Below, one piece after another: positions 1-7,871 of a DNA stretch of 10,504 nt; position 1 is the stretch's first letter; every line of letters begins with the position of its first letter. The stretch is from Basidiobolus heterosporus B8920. Its lineage: Eukaryota > Basidiobolomycota > Basidiobolomycetes > Basidiobolales > Basidiobolaceae. The notes below the pieces were generated by a model, which was not told the DNA's origin, did not search any database, and worked only from the letters and a program-made list of their open reading frames with translations. The stretch covers positions 1 through 10,504 of the forward strand of contig JNET01031925.1 of the NCBI GenBank assembly GCA_000697455.1, written 5' to 3'. A program made the translations under genes and the position numbers.

Positions 1-86
1 TGCAACATATGTGACAACACACTTTTTGCTCTGGGGAAAGTGAACATAGAAGAGCAACTAAAAATTGATGTGAAAGAAAATAAAGC
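1..86. repeat. Short direct repeat, copy 1 (possibly cut by window edge)
   Basis: The first 38 bases match 931-968 at 36 of 38 positions, counted by eye, and similarity continues more loosely to about base 86. The two copies lie in the same orientation, 930 bp apart. The family is not recognised. It may be part of a larger repeat that begins left of the window. No coding capacity is seen in it. Confidence 0.75.
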
Positions 87-96
87 TGCTTGATAC

Positions 97-362
97 TGTT
101 GAAAGTGAAAATAGTGATATTGGAAGTGACTTTGGATATTAAGAAGAAGTTGTTGTACTTCCACTTGATGTTTTATTGTAATAAAGAGAGGTATTTATAT
201 CTTTTTTAAGAACTAAATAAAGATACTATTATGTACTAATCCAGAAGGTTTTTGGAACATACTGTCAAAGTTTCAGTTCATTTCAACATGTTGAAGATTT
301 TTCATAAATCCAGCATTTTATAATCTGATAATTGATTCAAGTTGATATTATGCATTTCAACT
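97..362 (-). mobile_element. Old diverged LTR copy (same family as 1983-2311)
   Basis: Read on the - strand, this stretch follows the solo LTR at 1983-2311. It opens at its left edge with TGTTG, shares the block around TATTGGAAGTGA, keeps the middle region near 170-290, and closes with a CATTTCAAC-like end. It is clearly more diverged than the other copies and has no visible target-site duplication. It is a non-coding fossil of an LTR retrotransposon. No internal coding region lies next to it. Confidence 0.55.
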
Positions 363-374
363 ATGACAAATATC

Positions 375-606
375 TCTTAAGTATACAATATAAGTTATAT
401 ACCTAACTTTCTCAAACATGTCCCAATGACCCCAAGCATTGCACATATGTACCTGGGACCTTCCTTAGCACATTCTACACATTGCTTTGCTTACTTCTTG
501 ACAAAAGTATAAAAGTCAACTCTACATTCAATAAATCTACAAGTGAGCACTACATATTCTTCAAACTCTCCATATCACTTCCAATGACCCCCAGAAACTC
601 ACAACA
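375..606 (+). mobile_element. LTR fragment, + orientation, 3' end preserved
   Basis: The stretch aligns with the inner and 3' part of the LTR copy at 10160-10504, with shared blocks such as CCTGGGACCTTCCTTA and TTCTTGACAAAAGTAT. It ends in CACAACA, the expected LTR 3' terminus. The 5' end of the LTR is not recognisable here. The open frame across 482-709 lies in this repeat and is not a gene. Confidence 0.75.
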
Positions 607-886
607 CCAACTTTCTTCACCCAAATTTCACACTTGGGTTTTACTCAAAGCATTTTTACTATCTTGGATGTGCCCCAAATACCCAACTTTCTTAAATATG
701 TCTAAATGACCCCAAATCCTGCACACATGCTCCTGGCACATTTTGTAACATACTCTACTCATTGCCTTGTCTACCTTGTTACAAACGTATCAAGGGTAAC
801 TGTATTGTAAGTAAATCTAACAGTGAAAACCACATATGCTTCTAATTCTGCAAATCAACTCCAGTAACACCCAGCATCTCTCAAGA
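607..886 (+). mobile_element. Second LTR fragment, directly after the first
   Basis: Starting right after the CAACA end of the preceding fragment, the sequence re-enters the LTR at an internal point (the CACTTGGGTTTTACT block) and runs to a diverged 3' end near 886. The two fragments are thus tandem and in the same orientation, with matching points about 280 bp apart. No internal retrotransposon coding sequence lies between them. This is an old LTR fossil. Confidence 0.7.
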
Positions 887-930
887 GCCTACTGATAGAG
901 TTTTAAGTACTCTTTGAGATAGCTATGCAG

Positions 931-1016
931 TGCAGCATATGTGACAACACACTTTCTGCTCTGGGGAATATGATTGCAGAAGAGTCACTAACAACTGATG
1001 CAAAAAGAAAACTGTT
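931..1016. repeat. Short direct repeat, copy 2
   Basis: This is the second copy of the 1-86 repeat, nearly identical over its first 38 bases (TGCAGCATATGTGACAACAC and onward) and weaker after that. The pair brackets the three LTR fragments at 97-886. It could be the edge of an unknown element or a duplicated flank; the sequence does not decide which. Confidence 0.75.
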
Positions 1017-1826
1017 GCTATATACAAGAGAAAATTGTTTAGTTTAGGCAATGGATCACACCAGCAGCAGATAACCAATCAAATAACAATTACAAATCAA
1101 TTCCTCCAAAGTAGTCATCAGCAGGTGGATTTTTCTTGAAGAGAAATGTATGTGTTGCCAACTTTATGATGGTATTTTGGCAGTGGTTAGAATTCAAGCA
1201 ATTGGCCAATGTTCTGCTGATGTTCCAACTGCAATTTCTAACAGGGTTGGTAGATACCCAACTACACCATACCAATATTGATTTAACTTTTAAATTAACA
1301 TTATGTCTCACACTTTCTTCATGGTGAGTCTAGTTATCCATCCAAATATGCACCATGTGCTTCTGTTACCAGCAGTTTAGACCTTGTTTCAAAATGTATG
1401 ATGATTGAATGCAAGTACTTGATGCACCTCAAAAGGCTTACTAGACACAAGGATCTCATGTGACCAGTAGTTACTTCTTTTCTTTACACATTTGCTGTCT
1501 TTATCTCCATGTCATCCATAATTTGGATTTGTGAGGAACAACTATGTTATGTTGTTACCTGCCTGTTGGACTTTTCTTGAGCTTTTGCATGGCTTCTTGT
1601 ATGCTGAAAGCTGGGAGGTGTTGGGTTCATTGCTGATTGACACAAAGAGTTACTATTAACTTACTGATGGTACCTTTCCTTTACCATTACTCTTTACCCC
1701 ATACTTATTTCTTGCTGGTATTAGGTTAGGTCACAGTGGCTAGTTACTGTCTTGCATGCATTTATATGACATTGGCAATATGCAGGGAATGTATCCCAAC
1801 CAGGAATGTACCTTGCATTATTGATA
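1017..1826. other. Gene-free, CpG-free stretch of probable repeat origin
   Basis: No CpG was found in this stretch. Open frames are short (the longest are 73 codons on the - strand at 1090-1311 and 63 codons on the + strand at 1136-1327), overlap each other, and resemble no family I know. The lack of CpG, as in the neighbouring repeats, suggests decayed transposon DNA, but no terminal structure or protein motif was recognised. Confidence 0.5.
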
Positions 1827-1917
1827 CTACTGAAATTTACATAATTTAGCACCTAATTACTCATATTAGATCCAGCCCTATTTATATTTCTTAGTTTTCT
1901 TTAGTCCAAAAGTTCAT
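1827..1917 (+). mobile_element. LTR 5'-end fragment
   Basis: The stretch matches the first 90 or so bases of the LTR at 10160: TGAAATTTACATAATTTAGC, then CACCTAATTA, then a looser match ending near 1917. It faces the solo LTR at 1983-2311, whose matching end is at its right side, so the two form an inverted pair of termini about 480 bp apart. It is a truncated LTR fossil. Confidence 0.7.
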
Positions 1918-1982
1918 AGCTCATAGCAGTTGCTACACTCCAGCTCATACTTATTCTTGCCAGTCAATGTACAACAACTACT

Positions 1983-2311
1983 TGTTGTGAGATTATGGGA
2001 GTTATTGGAAGTGATTTGGAGAATTAGAAGAATATGTGGTTTTCACTTGTAGATTTATTGAATGCAAAGTTGACATTTATACTTTTGTCAGGAAGTAAAC
2101 AAAGCAACGTGTAGAATATGTTAAGGAAGATCCCAGGAACATGTGCGCAAAGTTTGAGGCCATTTGAGCATGTTATCAAAAGTCAAGTATTCTGGGTACT
2201 TCTAAGTAAAACCCGAGTGTGAATTTTGGGTTCAAGGAAATTGGTAAGTAAATATAATAAGGGTGAGATCAAGTATGAATAATTAGGTGCTAAATTATGT
2301 GAATTTCAACA
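1983..2311 (-). mobile_element. Solo LTR with 5-bp target-site duplication
   Basis: On the - strand this 329-bp unit begins TGTTGAAATTC and ends CTCACAACA, giving the TG...CA ends and TGTTG/CAACA terminal inverted repeats typical of LTR retrotransposons. It is flanked by CTACT at 1978-1982 and CTACT at 2312-2316, a likely 5-bp target-site duplication. It aligns almost end to end with 10160-10504 in the opposite orientation. No internal region is present, so this is a solo LTR, the usual product of recombination between two LTRs. It still holds several CpG sites, unlike the older copies, so it is probably among the younger insertions here. The superfamily (Ty1/copia or Ty3) cannot be told from an LTR alone. 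Confidence 0.85.
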
Positions 2312-2316
2312 CTACT

Positions 2317-2614
2317 ACTACTACATCACGGTATATTCTTAAACATTAGGAATTTTGGAAACCAGTGATTTCTATCCAAGCCAGGTGTCTGGTAGTTGGC
2401 AACCAGCTATGATATTAGGTAGTATTTATTAATACTCACCAAAGCACTGGTTACAGATATTTGATTTACTCAGCCATACTTATGTTGTCAATATGATATC
2501 TTTTAGCATTTCCTTAAGATAGGGTTCATTGCTGCTAACCTCCATAAGACCCTGTTTACAAAGGAGTTACTATGATAATTAGACAAGAAAATCCATTGAT
2601 TATAGCCCATGCAC
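2317..2614. other. Gene-free stretch between solo LTR and the CpG-normal island
   Basis: The stretch begins in a short ACT-repeat run in which the solo LTR appears to have inserted. After one CpG near 2329 it is CpG-free until about 2616. Short words (GGGTTCATTGCTG, GAGTTACTAT) also occur near 1621-1660, so it may share a degraded repeat with that region. No gene, RNA or terminal repeat was recognised. Confidence 0.45.
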
Positions 2615-3117
2615 TCGAATCGCACAAACTCGTAATGTCAAGCCACATAATGCCATATAACCCAGGTGGACATTCTCATCGTCGGACATTCAAATGCCCG
2701 CGATAATTCAATCCCTGTAACACAAGATTAATAAGCTCAGGAAAGCGGCTCCCCGATAGACCGAACCACTTCATCCGCAATTCACAAGTATACAAAATCC
2801 TGCACATTGGAGCAGGTGGTGCAACGTGACTTGACTATAATTTAGTTGTTGCACGGTCTTCATACTGGTAGTTGTTACACGGTCCTCATACTGGTGCTAG
2901 GCCATCATAAAACACAATAACAATGGATACTCACTAAGCGTATGTCGAAGAAACGGTAAAAGCATTAATTCCATCTATTGGTATAGTCGCTGATCTTTAT
3001 TGCGCTAGACCCTTTTGAAATCGTACTTGGTGGATTTCTTGATTAAACGGAACTACCTTTCTACATCAGAAGAGTCAAAGATAGTATCGAATTGCGTCTG
3101 GTATCAAATCCAAATAG
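2615..3117. other. Start of CpG-normal island; no clear gene
   Basis: CpG dinucleotides become frequent from about 2616, which marks a change from repeat-derived to host-like DNA. Short open stretches occur on the + strand (about 2941-3018 in one frame, about 3048-3170 in another), but stops break them and they join to no recognisable protein. They could be exons, a decayed gene or chance. No RNA gene was recognised. Confidence 0.4.
2845..2896 (+). repeat. 26-bp tandem duplication, two units
   Basis: Units 2845-2870 and 2871-2896 (core CACGGTC, then TCATACTGGT) are adjacent and agree at 23 of 26 positions. All three differences are transitions. It lies about 800 bp upstream of the P450-reductase gene, so it could be distal promoter sequence, but nothing shows a function. 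Confidence 0.8.
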
Positions 3118-3495
3118 AACACTAGCAAAAAATCCCAATATTACCATCAGTCATCCATCTTTGACTGCTATGTGACACGCATCCTTCGAACAAGGATTTC
3201 ATTTTTAGTGCCGACCAATCAAAAACAAGCTCGTTACGGTAGAGCATTGGTGTTAGCGATCCACATGATCAGCGCCTTTGAAGATATGGTTGGGAATTGC
3301 CTATTGTCCACAGAAATAGCGGCCGCTCCTCTAGTTCCCATTCTCTCCGGGTATCACTACTCCGATGATTCGCTTCCAATTCCTTGCACACCCAGACTCG
3401 CTTCGGGGTTTAAGATGAAAAATCCCGAAATACCAGAAATATCGAACCGCAGACTATCCCTTGAATGTGAATCATCATCAATCACTTGTTTGTAG
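3118..3495 (+). other. Unassigned open frame, possible exon or gene remnant
   Basis: This frame stays open for 126 codons, from after a TAG at 3115-3117 to a TAG at 3493-3495. It has no ATG near its 5' end; the first in-frame methionine codon is internal, near 3265. The conceptual product has a mildly hydrophobic middle and a Ser/Glu/Pro-rich end. I recognise no family. CpG content is normal here (a NotI-type GCGGCCGC lies near 3320), so it is not repeat-like. It could be the last exon of an upstream gene ending about 160 bp before the next TATA box, a pseudogene piece, or a chance frame. Confidence 0.25.
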
Positions 3496-3623
3496 TTCTG
3501 CTTTCTAAATCAAAACCTGTATCTGCCACCATCAATACGTGAATTAATCACTGAGTTCAGGTGCTTAGCGTTGTGGTAATCAGTAACACATCGAAAGTAC
3601 TTATCTACACAACTAGGTAAGTA

Positions 3624-3640
3624 TAGTTTAGTGTAAACTA
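3624..3640. promoter_or_regulatory. Palindrome TAGTTTA-gtg-TAAACTA upstream of TATA box
   Basis: Two perfect 7-bp inverted arms are separated by 3 bp and end 15 bp before the TATA box. Size, symmetry and position fit a binding site for a dimeric transcription factor. The TGTAAAC word inside also resembles a forkhead core. No specific regulator can be named. Confidence 0.4.
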
Positions 3641-3655
3641 AGTGTTGAGAGAGAG

Positions 3656-3666
3656 TATATAAATAG
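3656..3666 (+). promoter_or_regulatory. TATA box (TATATAAATAG)
   Basis: This is a close match to the eukaryotic TATA consensus, 55 bp before the ATG at 3721. It supports that ATG as the start of the gene and argues against missing upstream coding exons. Confidence 0.65.
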
Positions 3667-3720
3667 AGAGCGCTTGGACTGAATACTACTATAAAATTGA
3701 ATAATCTCCTAAAGACTCAC

Positions 3721-6700
3721 ATGCCGGCGCGTTACCCTCAACAGCTGGGTGCCAATCCCACTCCTTCAGCAACTGACAAAGAGCTATCACGCCTAAACTC
3801 CATGATGCCTGAGCGGCGAAAAATCCTTGTTGTATCCTTTGCTGGTGAGGACGAGACTACGGACGGGGTGATCATAAAAATTGAACCCGAGGACAGGATG
3901 GACGACGTGAAGAGAGAATGTGGCCTCAGGATGAATATCCCCAACTTCGACGATATTGAATTTCGAGACGAGGCTGAAAATACTATTAGTTCCCTTAGGG
4001 ACCTTGTTGCTAGAGATGTAGCTTACCTGGTGATGAATGGATGTTCCTGCCGAGAAATCCTTACTCTTCCCACAGTCCCTTTGCTTGGGTCTATACCATA
4101 TCTTGTACCCGATATTATCGGATCAATCGCAAGATATTTCAAGGAGTACAACACCCCTTTGTTGCAACTATATAGTTTCCAGCAGAAGTCTCTTACCACT
4201 AACCATCCTGCGATCGCCGAAATATTTGCCAAGGAAAGTGAATATTTCACCAAAAAGATAGCACTTCCATTCGCTGAGGTGAAAGCTATTGGAGGTGATG
4301 GCCTATTTACAACAGATTCCGATGAGCAGATATGGAAGCTGGGGCATAAATTACTGGTTCCTGCATTCTCTGCACCCGCGATGAAGGTGATTTATTTGGC
4401 ACTTGCTATTCACTATACAAAGACTTACATTTCTGATCAGAGTTATGCTACAGAAATGGGCTTACTCGCAAAGAAACTAGTTCATGTTTTCGACCAGGTA
4501 AGCCTAGAACCGGAGCCAGTCTTGATCACACCTTGGATGACAAAAATAAGTAAGTCTTTATAAGTGATATTAGAAGTCCCGCAAAAGGCCATTGTAATAG
4601 CTAAATAATTGTAGCATTCGAGACTATTGGTCGTGTTGGATTTGGTTTTGATTTCGGGCTTCTGGATTCTAAGGATGCGCCAATCCACCCGTTTGTAAGT
4701 AACGTTGTTGATTGATCCAAGGAGCATTCATTAACAACCGGTTATTACAGATTGATGCAATGAAGTTTTGCCTACAGTACGTTAATTCATCGAAGTCAAA
4801 GCTTTATCATATCTAAACCAACTATCGCCTCATCATAGGGAAGTACGCACAAGGGCATTTCGCTCGCAATACTGGAAGAAACTACCAATCTGGTCAAACT
4901 ATCAATTTGATCGCATGATGAAGTTGATGAAGGATACTGTGGACGATGTATGCTCTACAAATCAGGATCGTAAAAGATCTCAACACTCGTACTAATACGC
5001 TCACTGTACAATTAGGTGATAATTCAGCGTAAAAATTCTGCAGACGAAAAAGATAGCGCTAAGGACCTTCTTGGATTTATGCTCAATGCCCGTGATAAAG
5101 TTACGGGTGAGAAGCTACCAGATGCCATAATTCGAGACCAGGTAGTCACTTTTCTAATAGCTGGCCATGAGACTACATCAAATACACTCTCGTGGTGTTT
5201 GTACTGCTTATCAAGACACCCAGCTGTGTTAAAAAATGTCCTTCAAGAGATTGCCAATGCAGGAATTACAAGTGATGAAGTACCTACAATTTCTCAAATC
5301 TCTCATCTGAAGTATCTTACTCAGGTAAGGGTGGATGCTTTCTGAGCAATATGCCAGTGTGCTTCCTCTAATTGTTTTCACAGGTTTTGAAAGAAACATT
5401 ACGAATGTATCCGCCTTTGGCAAGCCTTCAAAAATCTTGTATCAAGGATTGCAGACTCCCTTTCGGATATTTCGTTGAAGAAGGAACTGTTGTGCAGATA
5501 AATATCTTTGCATTGCATCGTAATCCTAGAATCTGGTGAGTATAAGGACTATTGACTGTTCTGTACATCCATTTGTATTCATGACAACATCATCATTGCA
5601 GGAAAGATCCCGAGGTTTTCAATCCCAATAGATTTACGTCTAGTGAGGAGTCCCAGAGGTCACGGTACTCCTGGCTCCCATTCTCTACAGGCCCTCGTGC
5701 TTGCATTGGAATGCAATTTGCCCTACAAGAGGCCAAGATCATTTTGGTAGATTTTTACTTAATCAAATCAAGTAATGTACAATCACTAACTTTAGCAATT
5801 ACCTTTCAAGGCAATGCTGTTGAGGAAATTCGAATTTCAGCTACCAGACGAAAAGCCTGTATACTATGATATTGCTTCAGGGATAATCTTAAAGCCCAAG
5901 GACTTGTTTTTCAAAATCAGCCGCAGAGTCTCATTTCCTGTAGCAACACAAAAGCCTCCTTCTGAAGTATCTACGCCCTTTACAAACCTAACCAACGCTC
6001 TAACACTTTCAAGCCCGCCAGCTAATGTAAAGCTCCCCAAATTTACTGTACTTTTTGGGTCTAATATGGGGCTGTCGGAGGAATACGCCACTAAGATAGC
6101 CATTCATGCCACCAGCTTTGGATTTAAAAATGTTGATGTATCTCCCTTGGATGATTGGGAAGTTCTGCTTAATAGGCGATACGACGCCTCAGAGAACAGC
6201 GACGACATTGCCAAACCAATAGTTGTGATCGTCACTAGCACATACAACGGGCTTCCGCCGGACAATGCAGTTAAGTTTGACCAGTTTATTAGCACAAAAA
6301 GGGACATCAGCCAAGTACCTTTGAAGGGGCTTCGTTACGCTGTCTTTGGATGTGGTAATAAACAATGGAGAACATACCAAATGTTTCCGAGGAAGGTTAA
6401 TGATCGGCTTGAGTATCTGGGGGCGGAGCAACTATTTCCCCCCGGAGTAGGAAATGCTGATGCTGACAGTGATGTTGATTTTACCGAGTGGCTAGTTAGA
6501 TTCTATGCATCGTTACTCTCAGAATTTGGCTTAAAAGGAAATAGACTGAGCTCAATCAACAATACCACTGTACCAATCACCAGTCAAGGAGTACTGCTAA
6601 ACTATCTTCCTGCCGATAGTCTAAAAACCCAAATCAGTGATCAGAAGCAAGATATGGCACAAGCAATTGTTCGCAAAAATTCTGAACTCCAAAATGTGAG

Positions 6701-7871
6701 CATTAGTGGGCGTAGTACTCGTCATGTAGAAATCGAACTATCAGTGGGACAGTCATACGAGACCGGCGATCATCTTGAAATCTTTCCCGAGAATGACCCG
6801 AGTTTGGTAGAAGAAGTTGCTGATTTACTTGGATATTCGTTAGATTCAATAATCGAAGTTAAGATTGAGAGTATCTCTAATCTCACTTTGAGCTCACGTT
6901 CGCTAGCTTCAAATCTAAAAGGTCCCATCACAATCCGTAATGTATTGACACACTACGCAGATATCAAGGCTGCTCCCTCTCGACAGTTTCTCACGTTGTG
7001 TATATCCAGTCTATCCGAAACCTGTCATGAATCGACCAAGCAATACCTTCAGTCGCTATGCCAACTTGGTGATCAAGCAAACCAGGGCTATTCTGAATTC
7101 ATCGAGAAGAACCGTTGTTTGATTGATCTTCTACAGAACTTTCCAATGCTTAAAATCGAGCTTTTAGATTTCTTGTGTGCTATGCAAGTGATGAAAAAGC
7201 GAAGATATTCTATAGCAAGTTGTCCTCAAGTTTACAAAAATGTAGCACATGTGTGCCTGGGCGTTGTTGAGGATCTTGGATACCAAAGTAAAATTTATAG
7301 AGGGCTCTGCTCAGGATTCCTCTATGACTGTCTTCCAGGAAGAGTCATTCGTGCTGAGGTTCGGAAAGCTAAAGCTGTTTTTCATCTTCCGGATGACCCT
7401 ACGATACCAGTGGTCATGGTATGTACAGGCACAGGTATTGCTCCTTTCCGTGGTTTCTTACAAGAGCGTCGTTCAAAGGGCTATAAATCAAAAACAATGG
7501 GCGGCCAATCGAATACTTATTTGTTCTTCGGCTGTAGGTCACCTGAGCATGACTTCCTATATCGTAAAGAGCTAGAGGAATTCCTGGCAGAGGGAACATT
7601 GGATGACATAAAAGTAGCCTATTCACGCATTGGAAGTACCCAAAAATATGTTCAACATAACTTACTAGCCTCCGCATCGTTATTATGGGACCTTATCAAC
7701 ACTAAAAGCGGTTCATTCTATGTATGTGGCTCTTCAAGAATGGCCACTGATGTTTACACTGCTATGGTGTCAATATTTGAGCAAGTTGGTGGTATGAGCA
7801 ATAGAGACGCCAATACCTATGTCCTATCTTTACGGCAAGAGGGTAAGTACAACGAGGATGTATGGGGATAA
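3721..7871 (+). CDS. CYP505-like: Self-sufficient cytochrome P450-reductase fusion (CYP505-like) with extra N-terminal domain
   Basis: The gene encodes an NADPH-driven monooxygenase fused to its reductase. Characterised relatives (bacterial P450 BM3, Fusarium P450foxy) hydroxylate fatty acids near the omega end; others act in secondary metabolism. Predicted exons: 3721-4386, 4441-4549, 4615-4694, 4751-4776, 4839-4947, 5016-5324, 5384-5535, 5602-5746, 5811-7871; all introns are GT-AG and reading frame is kept. Product: 1218 residues. Residues 1-110 are an unusual extension. The P450 shows LPTVPLLGSIP (hinge), GDGLFT, WKLGHKLLVPAFS (C helix), AGHETTS at 379-385 (I helix), ETLR at 437-440 (ExxR), and FSTGPRACIG with heme-ligand Cys518. 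A Ser/Thr/Pro-rich linker leads to the FMN domain (GSNMG at 615-619). The FAD/NADPH part shows RRYSIAS (996-1002), GTGIAPFRGF, FFGCRSPEHD and YVCGSSRMA, and ends DVWG, where Trp1217 fits the FAD-stacking position. No signal peptide or membrane anchor is seen, so it is probably cytosolic. The start is the first ATG after the TATA box. The extension makes it longer than the usual 1050-1100. All catalytic motifs are intact. Confidence 0.93.
3820..4035 (+). other. N-terminal extension of the fusion: possible beta-grasp domain
   Basis: This segment encodes residues about 34-105. It alternates strand-like and helix-like stretches: KILVVSF, VIIKIEPEDRMDDVKREC, DDIEFRDEAENTISSLRDL, DVAYLV. The pattern of hydrophobic strand, strand, amphipathic helix, then a residue-order/loop motif ending in a short strand resembles small beta-grasp folds such as ubiquitin-like or doublecortin-like domains. 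In doublecortin domains a similar phrase (strand, acidic turn, SSL..L, strand) closes the fold. The fold is inferred from pattern only. The segment is in one uninterrupted frame with the P450 and shares its exon, so it belongs to the same protein unless translation starts later. No ATG lies between residue 29 and the middle of the segment. Confidence 0.45.
4387..4440 (+). other. Intron 1, 54 nt, in frame and without stop
   Basis: The intron begins GTGATT and ends TCTGATCAG. Removing it joins ...SAPAMK to SYATEMG..., which matches the uninterrupted C-helix to D-helix region of P450 BM3 (AMKGYHAMM); keeping it would insert 18 hydrophobic residues not found in relatives. The length is a multiple of three and no stop occurs, so unspliced RNA would still be read through. 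Confidence 0.8.
4990..4998 (+). other. Intron 5 branch site (TACTAATAC)
   Basis: This is a perfect TACTAAT-type lariat branch sequence about 20 nt before the intron 5 acceptor at 5015. It supports the intron model and a fungal origin. The other introns have looser matches, for example CACTAAC near 5784-5790 in intron 8. Confidence 0.7.

Larger units (their letters stand above)
3496..3720 (+). promoter_or_regulatory. Core promoter region of the P450-reductase gene
   Basis: These 225 bp separate the upstream open frame from the start codon and contain the palindrome at 3624-3640 and the TATA box at 3656-3666. The spacing predicts transcription starting roughly at 3685-3700 and a short 5' leader of some 20 to 35 nt. 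This is inferred from usual TATA spacing; no start site can be seen directly. Confidence 0.5.

Noticed and set aside
482-709. 75-codon open frame on the + strand
   Set aside because: It spans two non-coding LTR fragments and has no protein family features.
1827-2311. A roughly 480-bp MITE with about 40-bp terminal inverted repeats
   Set aside because: The right part alone (1983-2311) has full TG...CA ends and a flanking 5-bp duplication, and another copy exists at 10160. The inverted ends are better explained by a neighbouring LTR fragment.
3697-3720. Earlier start of the P450-reductase protein at a TTG codon
   Set aside because: Non-ATG starts are rare in fungi, and the first ATG at 3721 sits at a sensible distance from the TATA box.
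4498-4549. Donor GTAAGC at 4498 as the end of exon 2
   Set aside because: Using it would remove the VSLEPEPVLITPWMTKI segment, which aligns with the BM3 region before the E helix; the donor GTAAGT at 4550 keeps it and restores the TFETIG match.
5796-5810. Alternative acceptor for intron 8 at TTTAG (5795), which keeps the frame and adds five residues
   Set aside because: It lies only a few bases after the likely branch site CACTAAC, and the alignment with P450 BM3 fits the acceptor at 5810 without an insertion.
7249-7575. 108-codon open frame on the + strand
   Set aside because: It lies wholly inside the reductase exon in another frame; the reductase frame carries the FAD and NADPH motifs.
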